A stretch of 44,893 nucleotides of DNA from S15-B10 sp045569115 (GTDB lineage Bacteria > Fidelibacterota > Marinisomatia > Marinisomatales > S15-B10). Shown piece by piece: positions 33,814 through 42,264 of this stretch. Numbering within the stretch: position 1 is the stretch's first letter; every line of letters starts with the position of its first letter. The position numbers and the translations under genes were made by a program. Under the pieces are notes generated by a model. It was not told the origin of the DNA and did no database searches. It saw nothing but the letters and a program-made list of their open reading frames with translations. The DNA is taken from NCBI GenBank assembly GCA_045569115.1, contig JBJKZS010000123.1, forward strand, positions 1-44,893. Direction: 5' to 3'.

Positions 33814-36195
33814 CTAAATTGGCATTCCAAAGAGAACATGGAATCTCCACCCCTCAGGATTCTTATCCGTAAACTCAACATCATCGAAACCATAACCTAG
33901 ATCAAACCCTAACATTCCAAGCATAGGCATAAACATTCTTACTCCTAAACCGGCAGAACGTTTAAGATCAAAAGGATCTGTATCACTAAAACTAAGCCAA
34001 TTATTACCCATTTCTGCAAAAATAAGACCATAAACAGTAGGATTCTCTGAAAATGGAAATCTTAGCTCACTGAAAAATTTCATCATTACTCTTCCGCCCA
34101 AAGGATAACGACCATAAGGACCAACCGTATTGTCCTGATATCCTCTTAAAAGAGTGCCATATGGAATACCACTTCCACCCATAATAAACTTTTCATCAAT
34201 TGGAATAATCGTATTTTCAGTATGTCTAGGTGGAAGATCCTTAATTGCACCAAATTGCCAAGATGAAACTAGTGCTGATTTCCAAAATGGGTTAGTAAAC
34301 CAATCTAATTTAACCGTGTGCTTATGGAAATTTTCATGTACTGGCAATATTTTTGAACTAAAAGGACCGCCAGAAAGTGTGGATGTCCAATTAAAACTAG
34401 AACCTTGGGAAGGAAATTCTGGATGATTACGACTATCTCTTGTAACAGTTTGGGCAATACTCAAACCAACGCTATTGCTCACTCCTAATAGACCGTATTC
34501 TTTTAAATCCTCTTCACTGCCTTTATAGTTTTTCTTTGATGTGCTAATTGACCAAAAGGCTCTAAAATAATTATCAGGCCATTTAAGCCTTTTTCCTATT
34601 CTGAAACTTGCGCCTTGCATTTCTCGATCAAATGGAATACTAAAATAATATCTGTTCTGTCCTCTAAGATAATAAAAAACTGAAAAACCAAGCAGTATTG
34701 GCCTATCATTAACCATAGGATCAGTAAAACTTAATGATATACTTTTATATTGAGCAGCCTGATATCCCCCAAATCCACCATAACCAAAACTTCGCGACAT
34801 ATTGCCTTGAACACCTTGACTTACATTCAGTGCAAATTGTTGCCCTTTTCCACGAAAATTATTTAATGTAACACCAGCACCACCCATTAATCCATACTCC
34901 TGCGAGAAACCAACATTAGCATTTGCTTGATCAGAAGATTTTTCCTCAACACTTACTAGGATATCAATTTCATCCTCATCAACAGGAATTATATCTGGCT
35001 GTACATCAGCAAAATAATTTAGAATGAATACCTCACGAGCACTTCTCATTAATAATTCTCGATTGAATACCTCGCCAGGTATAACTTTCATCTCTCTACG
35101 AATTACATTCTCTCTAGTTCTTTCATTTCCCGTTATATCTAGCCTTCTAATCGAGACCTGATGATTTTCTGTAATTGAAAAATGGACATCTAAAGAATCC
35201 TCTCCAATTGGAGTAAACAATGGTTTTATTGTACTATATATATATCCTCGATCCATATATAAGGCGTGGACTCTTTCATTAACTGATTTATCGAATTCTT
35301 CACCATTATACATATCACCTTTTTTAAAATTTAGATTATAAAGCAACTCAGCCGTTTCGTAAAGGTCATTACCTTCCCATGTAAAATTTCTAAAATAATA
35401 TTTGTTCCCCTCATGCAACCACAAATCTACTATAATCTTTCTTCCATCTTCTGAATAGGAAAGTGAATCCTGCACTATTCGAAAATCCTTAAACCCATTG
35501 TTTTGATAGAATTTGGTTAAAAGTAATTTGTCTTCTCTAAATTTTTCCTTATCAAAATTTGAGCGCCAAAACAGGTACCATTTCTGAATTTTTGTATCTT
35601 TTAATTCTTTTCTTAGTTTTCGTGGTTTAAAGGAATCATTGCCATAAAATTGAACTTCTCCTATTTTTACTTTTTTCCCAGTTTTTACCTTGAATGTTAA
35701 ATCTCTTACATTTTCCATTGAACCTTCTGAAATAGTCGCTTCAACATGACTTCTTAAATATCCATCTTCAGCAAATAATCTATTAATTGTCTCTATAGAC
35801 TCTTTGACAAGATGAGGTCTGATACGCTGACCTTTCTTAAGATCAAGCTCTTCCTTAATCTCTCTTCTTTTCTTTTTGTCACCAATAAAAGCAACATTAC
35901 CTAATATAGGTGTTTCTTCAACAATAATTGTTACATAAAGTCCCTCTGAGGATTCCCTGTCAAGCATGATTTGAATATCTGAAAAAAATCCGGTAGACCA
36001 GAGTTTTTTAACAGATTTTCCAAAATCCCCAGGCATTATTTCTTTTCCCTCTACAATACCTGATGTGAATTTAACTACAGTTGCAGTTGTTATATTATTC
36101 CCTTCAACCTTAACGCCAGCTATTTTCATAGCATTGAAACTTTGTGAAAAAATAATCCCCAGAATAACTAGATTAAAGACCAATATTCTCATCAT
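33814..36195 (-). CDS. bamA: BamA outer-membrane protein assembly factor
   Basis: Central channel of the outer-membrane protein insertion machinery. The 793-residue protein has a signal peptide (residues 1-18), five POTRA domains (about 22-420), and a 16-strand Omp85 barrel (about 440-793) with the conserved loop motif QDNTVGPYG in the VRGY/F region (LLRGYQDNTVGP) and the terminal GWRFHVLFGMPI beta-signal. Complete. It overlaps uppS by four bases (ATGA at 36192-36195) and precedes skp by 59 bases, giving a consistent OMP assembly group. Confidence 0.94.
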   Translation of the reverse strand: MMRILVFNLVILGIIFSQSFNAMKIAGVKVEGNNITTATVVKFTSGIVEGKEIMPGDFGKSVKKLWSTGFFSDIQIMLDRESSEGLYVTIIVEETPILGNVAFIGDKKKRREIKEELDLKKGQRIRPHLVKESIETINRLFAEDGYLRSHVEATISEGSMENVRDLTFKVKTGKKVKIGEVQFYGNDSFKPRKLRKELKDTKIQKWYLFWRSNFDKEKFREDKLLLTKFYQNNGFKDFRIVQDSLSYSEDGRKIIVDLWLHEGNKYYFRNFTWEGNDLYETAELLYNLNFKKGDMYNGEEFDKSVNERVHALYMDRGYIYSTIKPLFTPIGEDSLDVHFSITENHQVSIRRLDITGNERTRENVIRREMKVIPGEVFNRELLMRSAREVFILNYFADVQPDIIPVDEDEIDILVSVEEKSSDQANANVGFSQEYGLMGGAGVTLNNFRGKGQQFALNVSQGVQGNMSRSFGYGGFGGYQAAQYKSISLSFTDPMVNDRPILLGFSVFYYLRGQNRYYFSIPFDREMQGASFRIGKRLKWPDNYFRAFWSISTSKKNYKGSEEDLKEYGLLGVSNSVGLSIAQTVTRDSRNHPEFPSQGSSFNWTSTLSGGPFSSKILPVHENFHKHTVKLDWFTNPFWKSALVSSWQFGAIKDLPPRHTENTIIPIDEKFIMGGSGIPYGTLLRGYQDNTVGPYGRYPLGGRVMMKFFSELRFPFSENPTVYGLIFAEMGNNWLSFSDTDPFDLKRSAGLGVRMFMPMLGMLGFDLGYGFDDVEFTDKNPEGWRFHVLFGMPI

Positions 36196-36953
36196 ACTTT
36201 AATTCCTTTTACTTGACGAGATATTTTTCCATAACGTCTTTCCCTTGATTGATAATCTAATATTGCTTTAAACAGATCCCTCCTGCGAAAAGCTGGCCAT
36301 AATGTAGAAGTAATAACTATCTCGGAATATGCAATCTGCCACAAAAGAAAATTGCTGATACGTGATTCTCCACTTGTTCTAACAACAAGGTCTGGATCAG
36401 GGATTCCATTGGTGTAAAGCTGTTTTTCAAAAAAATCTTCTGTCAAATCACTTATACCCATTCCATTTTTTTCCGTTATTATTTTATTTACCGCCTCTAG
36501 AATTTCCATTCTTCCACTGTAATTAAGCGCTAGGACCAAAGTGAGGCCACTATTAGATGCGGTACTTTTAATACCTCGTTCCATCTCAACTCTCGGTTTT
36601 TCCGGAAGTTCCTCCATTTTTCCAATTACGCGCAATCTTACATTATTTTCCATCAATTCATTAATTTCACGACGAATGGTATCTACAAGAAGATTCATAA
36701 GAGCTGAAACTTCTATCCTAGGACGAAGCCAATTTTCTTTGGAGAAGGTATAAAGAGTCAAAAAATCAATGTTTAATTCTCCACAAACTCGCGTAACCTC
36801 CCTAACTGAGTTTATGCCTTCTTTGTGGCCTGCAATTCGTGGTAGGCCTTTTTTTTTGGCCCATCTCCCATTACCATCCATAATAATTGCAATATGATTA
36901 GGGAGGACTCCTCCTACTTCTATATCTTTTTTAAGTTCTTCTTCTGATTTCAT
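36192..36953 (-). CDS. uppS: Undecaprenyl diphosphate synthase (isoprenyl transferase)
   Basis: Makes the C55 lipid carrier for peptidoglycan and O-antigen by cis-prenyl chain elongation. The 253-residue protein has the catalytic Asp in IAIIMDGNGRWAKKKGLPR (about residue 25), the TLYTFSKENW motif, and the C-terminal DLVVRTSGESRISNFLLWQ plus WPAFR motifs. It appears to be the first gene of the envelope operon; the preceding gene (37007) ends 53 bases upstream. cdsA, often next to uppS, is absent here. Confidence 0.95.
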   Translation of the reverse strand: MKSEEELKKDIEVGGVLPNHIAIIMDGNGRWAKKKGLPRIAGHKEGINSVREVTRVCGELNIDFLTLYTFSKENWLRPRIEVSALMNLLVDTIRREINELMENNVRLRVIGKMEELPEKPRVEMERGIKSTASNSGLTLVLALNYSGRMEILEAVNKIITEKNGMGISDLTEDFFEKQLYTNGIPDPDLVVRTSGESRISNFLLWQIAYSEIVITSTLWPAFRRRDLFKAILDYQSRERRYGKISRQVKGIKV

Positions 36954-37006
36954 CTAATTCTATTGATAAGTTAATCTTTTCCTTAATCATAATTCAAGAA
37001 TGACTA

Positions 37007-37414
37007 TCAGTTCTCATAAAGCTCAGCAATGTGATGGTCAAATTGATTAATATCGCCTTGAATTAAACCAAAATTTCTGAATTCAGCTTGACATTTATAA
37101 CAAACTAGTATCTCTTGAACTCTTTTGTACAATAAATAATCAAGAATTAATAAGACCACAAGACTTAATCCAAACGTAAAAGGGACAAAAATTGCTCCTA
37201 TTAGGATAATTAAACAGCCAACAAGCTGGTTGAAATCTTTCCTCCTATAAAACTGTGTGCAATCGCAATATGGGCACATTTTGAATGGCCAATCCTTTGA
37301 TCTGATAAAAATTTTTTCTTCATTACAAAATGAACATGCGATCTCTCTTTCACTAACATTCCCATAATAATATTTTCCACATTTTTCACATTCTTTAGAA
37401 ACTGATGCTTTCAA
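37007..37414 (-). CDS. Zinc-ribbon membrane protein of unknown function
   Basis: Not recognised by name. The 135-residue protein has three Cys-x2-Cys pairs before the membrane segment (C9/C12, C27/C30, C47/C50), two closely spaced helices (about residues 64-95), and a fourth pair (C105/C108). This layout suggests two zinc ribbons on the same side of the membrane, split by a helical hairpin. The start overlaps the upstream membrane protein's stop by four bases, so the two probably work together. It may bind DNA, RNA or protein; none can be chosen from sequence. Confidence 0.7.
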   Translation of the reverse strand: MKASVSKECEKCGKYYYGNVSEREIACSFCNEEKIFIRSKDWPFKMCPYCDCTQFYRRKDFNQLVGCLIILIGAIFVPFTFGLSLVVLLILDYLLYKRVQEILVCYKCQAEFRNFGLIQGDINQFDHHIAELYEN

Positions 37415-38184
37415 ATAAACAGACCGTAACGAATCATATAATATTTAAAAAAGAGATCGCCCATAATTACTGAAATTACCAGCACATAAAGTAACCCTGT
37501 TGCTGATTGGGTTGAATGAATATCAACAGTTCTAAGTGTAAGGAAAGTAAGAATCAGCGGTAGCATTGTACCAAATAAAATAGCAACCCAAAGAAAAATC
37601 CCGTCAATTGTACCGACAAATTCGGTTAAAGGCAGGAAAAAACCATCATACATTATTTTTTGAGTAAAAATTGAAATTATATTCCAAATTAAACGAAAAA
37701 TAAGTAAAAACATTATTAATCTGGTCGCATTGCGTAATAGACCAATAGGAAGATTCACAACATTTAAATACCAATGCCCTAAAATCATTGCAAACAATGA
37801 TCCTGAAAGGATAAAACCTCCAATTAAAATGATAAAAATATTTGAGGGGCTAGATGAAATAAGTTGTGAAGCAAGATTATAAATAAGGAATGTTCCAGCA
37901 ATTGAAGGTATGCTTATAACAATAGTACTATAAATAGATTTTCTCCAATAATAGAGTGTAACGGTTGTGAGCAATATTACCCAAATAAATATCGTAATTA
38001 TTGAAATCTGGGATATTTTAAGTGGTAAAACTAAAAAAAATGTAACTATTGATGAGGCTAGAGAAAGCCCTAAAATAAAACGATGAAGCTTTATTTTTTC
38101 TTTTTCTCTATCAATTATCCATAAAAAGAGAGGGCAAATGGCTCCAAATAAAGACAAAAAAAATGTTAATAATATTGTCAGCAT
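37411..38184 (-). CDS. Polytopic membrane protein of unknown function
   Basis: Not recognised. The 257 residues contain about seven to eight hydrophobic helices with short polar loops and a few charged residues (e.g. IDREKEKIKLH after the first helix, RNATRLIMFLL in the middle). No catalytic motif is visible. It is co-translated (four-base overlap) with the zinc-ribbon membrane protein and begins 31 bases after mrp. A conserved two-protein unit is possible. Homologues may exist in FCB genomes as unnamed integral membrane proteins. Confidence 0.68.
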   Translation of the reverse strand: MLTILLTFFLSLFGAICPLFLWIIDREKEKIKLHRFILGLSLASSIVTFFLVLPLKISQISIITIFIWVILLTTVTLYYWRKSIYSTIVISIPSIAGTFLIYNLASQLISSSPSNIFIILIGGFILSGSLFAMILGHWYLNVVNLPIGLLRNATRLIMFLLIFRLIWNIISIFTQKIMYDGFFLPLTEFVGTIDGIFLWVAILFGTMLPLILTFLTLRTVDIHSTQSATGLLYVLVISVIMGDLFFKYYMIRYGLFI

Positions 38185-38215
38185 AAAATTGGGTGCAACT
38201 AATGAAAAGTAGCTA

Positions 38216-39337
38216 TTAGGCTAATACTTTTTCAATCTTATCTAAAATTGACGAAAATGCCTGACTTACTACTGATTTTCTATCTTTAATTACAATAGGT
38301 ATTCCTTCATCACAAGATTCCATTAAATCTTGAGATATGGGAACTTCACCCAAAAGTGGTACTTGGAGTCGTTCACTTTCATTCTTCCCACCTCCTCGCT
38401 TAAAAAGATCAATTTCTAGACTAAACTTTCCATCTTCTCCTAAAGAAAAATCTTTAGAGCCATCTTTCTCAGCAAAAGAAATGATGCCATTTTTCAATGG
38501 TTCACCATTAATATCACGAACAAAGCCAGATAAGATGTAACCAGCCATGTTTTCAATAACACCTAAGACTGGTGTATGAACTTTAGCAAACATATCAGCA
38601 CCTTTTCGAACATCAGAGACAGCTAAATCCTGTGGAGTTGTTACAATAATTGCTCCAGATATTTTTAGTTTTTGAACTAGAGTTAACTGAATATCACCAG
38701 TACCAGGTGGAAGATCAAGAATCAAATAATCAAGCTTTCCCCAAATAACATCACCAAAAAATTGTTCCGTCATCCGTGCAACCATTGGTCCTCTCCATAT
38801 TACCGGTGTATCATTACCCGATAGGAAGCCAAAAGACATTAACTTAATCCCATGTTTTTCAATAGGAATCAGTTTTTTATCCGAAGTCATAGATGGTTGC
38901 TCATTAATTCCTGTGAGGATTGGAAGACTTGGACCATAAATATCTAAATCAAGAAGACCAACAGAATGACCTCGTTGCATTAATTCACATGCAATATTTA
39001 CGGCTACGGTCGATTTCCCAACACCTCCTTTACCACTAGCTACTGCAATAGTATGTTTTACCTCTGGTATCATATCCAGGGTTTGAGCGGGTTTTTGGGC
39101 CGGATTTTTCTGCTCTAAAAAAATATCAACTGTTGAGAAACTACCTTCAAGTTCTGAGAGTACTCTTTGATGAATATTTTTCTGGCTTTCTTCACTTGCT
39201 GAAGACATCAAAAGGACGACTCGAACTGAATCACCTTTAACCTCTACGGTTTTAACGATACCAAAAGAGACAATATCCCGACTAAAACCAGGATACTTAA
39301 TACTTTTTAGACGTTCCATTACTTCTTCGTTCGTCAT
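38216..39337 (-). CDS. mrp: Mrp/NBP35-family P-loop ATPase, with unusual insertion and no CPxC
   Basis: Fe-S cluster carrier ATPase family (Mrp/ApbC). I start at ATG 39337 (MTNEEVMERLKS), preceded by AGAGG at a normal distance; an upstream TTG at 39346 adds three residues. An N-terminal MIP18/DUF59 domain (about 1-75) is followed by the deviant Walker A GKGGVGKST (residues 102-110 in this numbering) and DLPPGTGD. After VIENMAG the usual CPxC cluster-binding segment is missing; instead about 46 residues (ILSGFVRDINGEPLKNG to FSLEIDLFKRGGG) resemble a carboxypeptidase-regulatory-like Ig fold, then LQVPLLGEVPI resumes the family sequence. Only two Cys remain in the protein. ATPase function is likely; Fe-S transfer by the known route is doubtful. 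Confidence 0.88.
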   Translation of the reverse strand: MTNEEVMERLKSIKYPGFSRDIVSFGIVKTVEVKGDSVRVVLLMSSASEESQKNIHQRVLSELEGSFSTVDIFLEQKNPAQKPAQTLDMIPEVKHTIAVASGKGGVGKSTVAVNIACELMQRGHSVGLLDLDIYGPSLPILTGINEQPSMTSDKKLIPIEKHGIKLMSFGFLSGNDTPVIWRGPMVARMTEQFFGDVIWGKLDYLILDLPPGTGDIQLTLVQKLKISGAIIVTTPQDLAVSDVRKGADMFAKVHTPVLGVIENMAGYILSGFVRDINGEPLKNGIISFAEKDGSKDFSLGEDGKFSLEIDLFKRGGGKNESERLQVPLLGEVPISQDLMESCDEGIPIVIKDRKSVVSQAFSSILDKIEKVLA

Positions 39338-39369
39338 TAGAAACAACCTCTGGAATTATAATTAGACAT

Positions 39370-39400
39370 AAAAAACGGTTGCCCATTAATGAGCAACCGT
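39370..39400 (-). terminator. Rho-independent terminator after ferredoxin gene
   Basis: On the minus strand, arms ACGGTTGC and GCAACCGT (plus strand 39375-39382 and 39393-39400) form an eight-base stem, with CAT/ATG pairing inside the loop, followed by a six-T run (39370-39375). It separates the ferredoxin gene from mrp. Confidence 0.85.
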
Positions 39401-39423
39401 AATTAGGTTATTCAGATTTTAAC

Positions 39424-39720
39424 TTAAGGTTCCTGACCAAAAAACTTGTAATTCACGGGAATAAATTTAGACCATTCCTCTGGAACTTCACTCTCCTCAA
39501 AAATGGCCTCTACAGGACATTCAGGTTCGCAAGCACCACAGTCGATACATTCTTCAGGATCAATATAAAGCTGTTTTCCATCAGGATCAAACCCTTCAGC
39601 TTTTGCTTCAGCTCCAGCACCTTTCGTATCATCTGGCCCATGAATACAATCAACAGGGCATACTTCAACACATGCAGTATCGCACACACCAACACATGGC
39701 TCAGCGATTATGTAGGTCAT
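39424..39720 (-). CDS. 7Fe/8Fe ferredoxin (FdxA/FdI-like) with inserted loop
   Basis: Cytoplasmic low-potential electron carrier of 98 residues. The first cluster motif, C9-x3-C13-x3-C17-x3-C21-P, has the C-x7-C-x3-CP spacing of the [3Fe-4S] site in Azotobacter ferredoxin I; the second, CIDCGACEPECP, is a normal [4Fe-4S] site. The tail (EVPEEWSKFIPVNYKFF) also resembles FdI. Between the clusters is an Ala/Gly/Asp-rich insertion of about 15 residues (DDTKGAGAEAKAEGFDPDG). Very strong AGGAGG Shine-Dalgarno and its own terminator suggest a highly expressed monocistronic gene. Confidence 0.92.
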   Translation of the reverse strand: MTYIIAEPCVGVCDTACVEVCPVDCIHGPDDTKGAGAEAKAEGFDPDGKQLYIDPEECIDCGACEPECPVEAIFEESEVPEEWSKFIPVNYKFFGQEP

Positions 39721-39894
39721 TTTTTCCTCCTGGTCTCAATTTCAATTAATAACATTTATTAAAACACCTGAGTGTTATTTAAAATTTAGTCCTGTTAGAA
39801 TAAGAAGAAAAATCTTTTTCGTGAATAGTTTAAAATAGTCCAGTTTCTATTTGAATCTGGTAGAATACTGGCATAATTTCCACCAGAAACTAAA

Positions 39895-40221
39895 ATGAAA
39901 AAACGCTACGATCATTATAAGCCGGTACCAGAGCTTGCCGAAGACCCGGGACAAAAAAAGAAAAAACCAAAACTCATGGCGGTTGTGGATGAGGATAATT
40001 GTACTGGATGTCAAGTATGTGTACCCTTTTGTCCTGTTGATTGTATAGAATCAGTTTCTTCTGATAAATACAATATACCTATACCACCAGTCCAAGTTCG
40101 TTTTAATGAATGTATTGGATGCCAAATTTGTGCCCGTGTTTGCACCAAACTCACCTGGGATGCTATAAGGATGATACCTACAGAAGAGTTTGAAGAAACT
40201 TATGGAATCACAATCTCTTAA
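39895..40221 (+). CDS. 2[4Fe-4S] ferredoxin-like protein
   Basis: A 108-residue iron-sulfur protein with two tetranuclear motifs: CTGCQVCVPFCP (about residue 36) and CIGCQICARVCT (about residue 80), separated by a 30-residue stretch. A basic N-terminus (HYKPVPELAEDPGQKKKKPK) precedes them, an unusual extension for a plain ferredoxin. It diverges from the other ferredoxin gene across a 174-base gap. The fourth Cys of the second site is followed by Thr rather than Pro, and the C-terminus (TEEFEETYGI) is acidic. Electron partner unknown; perhaps a subunit or donor for a reductase elsewhere in the genome. Confidence 0.88.
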   Translation: MKKRYDHYKPVPELAEDPGQKKKKPKLMAVVDEDNCTGCQVCVPFCPVDCIESVSSDKYNIPIPPVQVRFNECIGCQICARVCTKLTWDAIRMIPTEEFEETYGITIS

Positions 40222-40262
40222 TTCTCTTTAAATAATTACTGCAGATATTTTTTAGTAGAATC

Positions 40263-40754
40263 TTGTCAGGTAAAATATTGCATATATACAGAAAACCAAA
40301 GATTCCAAACCAATTTGGTTTAATGAAACCTGAAGTGAAACAGGCATTTATAACCCGTAATGGAATTGAAGGTGATTATAATAACTTCCGGGCTACAAAG
40401 AGAGGAAACAATCCTGACATGGCTCTTTTGTTAATGCCTATCGAAACTATTCATAAATTGAATAAAGAAGGATGGCCAGTTAAAGTTGGTGATATTGGTG
40501 AAAATCTAGTTACAGAAGGAATACCGATTGACAAGTTTGAATCAAAAATAATGATAGATATTGGCCCCATTAAAATTCAAATTTCTTACGAGTGTGATCC
40601 TTGCTATAAACTTCACTCTCTTCCTTACGTTGGGAAAAAACGTGGGCATGAATTTGTAAAAACAATGATAGGAAGAAGAGGTTGGTACGCACGGGTCCTT
40701 AAAACTGGCCATATAGCTTCTGGTGATAAATGCTACTTCAAAGAAATAACCTAA
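40263..40754 (+). CDS. MOSC-domain protein
   Basis: A 163-residue protein of the MOSC (molybdenum cofactor sulfurase C-terminal) superfamily. Recognisable features are GIEGDYNNFRATKRG, GDIGENLVTEGI (the conserved G(D)xGEN), ECDPCYKL with two Cys, and the C-terminal RRGWYARVLKTGHIASGD. These proteins bind molybdenum cofactor or handle sulfur. The start is TTG at 40263; no ATG lies near the expected N-terminus and the Shine-Dalgarno is weak, so the start is provisional. It follows the ferredoxin by 41 bases on the same strand. The substrate is unknown. Confidence 0.78.
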   Translation: MSGKILHIYRKPKIPNQFGLMKPEVKQAFITRNGIEGDYNNFRATKRGNNPDMALLLMPIETIHKLNKEGWPVKVGDIGENLVTEGIPIDKFESKIMIDIGPIKIQISYECDPCYKLHSLPYVGKKRGHEFVKTMIGRRGWYARVLKTGHIASGDKCYFKEIT

Positions 40755-40812
40755 TCTGAACACTATTTATCCAACCCAATTTAAATCATAAAATTTCTAT
40801 TTTATTTTAAAC

Positions 40813-42264
40813 GTGGCTCGACCAGCTATTATTGTTATAGATCAAGGGACTTCATCTACTAAAGGTTTTCTTTTTGACGAAGATCTTAAAGTTCATCAAA
40901 CCGAAAAAATTCGGCATAAAGTAACTAGGCCGAAAACTGGTTGGGCCGAATGCGATGCAAAAGAGATCATTAATTCATGTAGAAAAATTTTGTTTGAACT
41001 AAATCATTTGGCTAGTTCAGAATTTTCATCAATAGCTGCAGTTGGAATGGCTTTTCAGCGTTCAACATTTCTTTTTTGGGACAAATTTACAAATGAACCA
41101 ACAGGACCAGCAATGAGTTGGCAAGACTCACGTGCTGATAAACTAGCAAAAAATATGCCTGAAAAAAGAAAAATCGTCCAGAATTTAACAGGAATTCCTC
41201 TTAGTGGACATTTTGGTGGTCCTAAGTATCTCCATACTATTATTAACAATTTGGAAATTGAGGAGGGTATCAAGTCAGGCAAAATAATCTTCGGGTCAAT
41301 AAGTTCATATGTTACATATTGTTTAACAGGTAAACATATTATTGATCATTCGATTTGTGGAAGATCTCTACTGATGAATCTATCGACACTTTCATGGGAC
41401 GATAATCTTTTGGAACTTTTTCAGATAAACCCTAAATCCTTGCCTGAAATTGCTCCAACTTGTTGTGAATTTGGCGATATTTCAATAGAAGGAAATAAAA
41501 TTCCACTATTATGTATAATGGGAGACCAACAAGCATCATTAGTTGGCCAAGGACGATGGGGAAAAGGAGACGTCGCTCTAAATTTTGGTACTTCTGGTTC
41601 AGTTTTGGTTAATAGTGGGAAGACCCCTGTCATCGCACCCTCCTTACTTAGCAATGTTCTTTTTTCTTCATATGAAGAAGTTCATTTTCTTTTAGAAGGA
41701 ACAATCAACAGCGTTGGCTCATTATTTAAATGGCTCGAAGCTGAGCTTGATATTTCTCATGAAAATATGCTGTGGCATGAACGTTGTGGAGCTAAAACAA
41801 ATGGGGTATTAGTCCCTGGCCTGAGTGGGATCTCATCTCCTTATTGGACAGGAGAATTTCATACAAAAACTTTTGGTCTTGATAGTAATGCAACGTCAAA
41901 TGATTTTGTTAGAGCTGGTATGGAATCTGTTGGTTTACTAGTCCATGATATTTGTGCTACTATCAATGACGAAACAAAAATAAATTTAGGAGATATAATT
42001 GCATCTGGAGGCTCATCACATAAACCACTTATGCAATTTATCGCTGATATACTTAATAAAGATGTCGCAACTAGTAACAGTAAAGATATGACCGCTTTAG
42101 GAGTAGCTAGATTAGTAGCAAACAAAGCTTTTTCCCGGCCACTTGGTGAAAAAATTAAAATAGAAGAAAATTTTGTGCCAAATATGCGACATAAAGAAAA
42201 GAGAAAAAAATTGTTGGCATGGCATAATGCTCTTAAAAAACTATCTATAATAAAAAATGGCTGA
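40813..42264 (+). CDS. FGGY-family carbohydrate kinase (glycerol kinase-like)
   Basis: ATP-dependent sugar or polyol kinase of 483 residues. The two FGGY domains are complete: N-terminal VIDQGTSSTKGFLFDEDL (phosphate loop), MSWQDSRADKLA, then GDQQASLVGQ (catalytic Asp), NFGTSGSV and the C-terminal ASGGSSHKPLMQF signature. WQDSR replaces the glycerol kinase WQDRRT motif, so glycerol is only one possibility; xylulose, ribulose or erythritol are others. GTG start at 40813. The end overlaps the HD-domain gene by eight bases, suggesting co-translation with it. Confidence 0.85.
   Translation: MARPAIIVIDQGTSSTKGFLFDEDLKVHQTEKIRHKVTRPKTGWAECDAKEIINSCRKILFELNHLASSEFSSIAAVGMAFQRSTFLFWDKFTNEPTGPAMSWQDSRADKLAKNMPEKRKIVQNLTGIPLSGHFGGPKYLHTIINNLEIEEGIKSGKIIFGSISSYVTYCLTGKHIIDHSICGRSLLMNLSTLSWDDNLLELFQINPKSLPEIAPTCCEFGDISIEGNKIPLLCIMGDQQASLVGQGRWGKGDVALNFGTSGSVLVNSGKTPVIAPSLLSNVLFSSYEEVHFLLEGTINSVGSLFKWLEAELDISHENMLWHERCGAKTNGVLVPGLSGISSPYWTGEFHTKTFGLDSNATSNDFVRAGMESVGLLVHDICATINDETKINLGDIIASGGSSHKPLMQFIADILNKDVATSNSKDMTALGVARLVANKAFSRPLGEKIKIEENFVPNMRHKEKRKKLLAWHNALKKLSIIKNG

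Noticed and set aside
39763..39776. Short hairpin AACAC-CTGA-GTGTT between the ferredoxin genes
   Set aside because: A five-base stem in AT-rich sequence is likely by chance, and there is no U-tract on either side at the right place.
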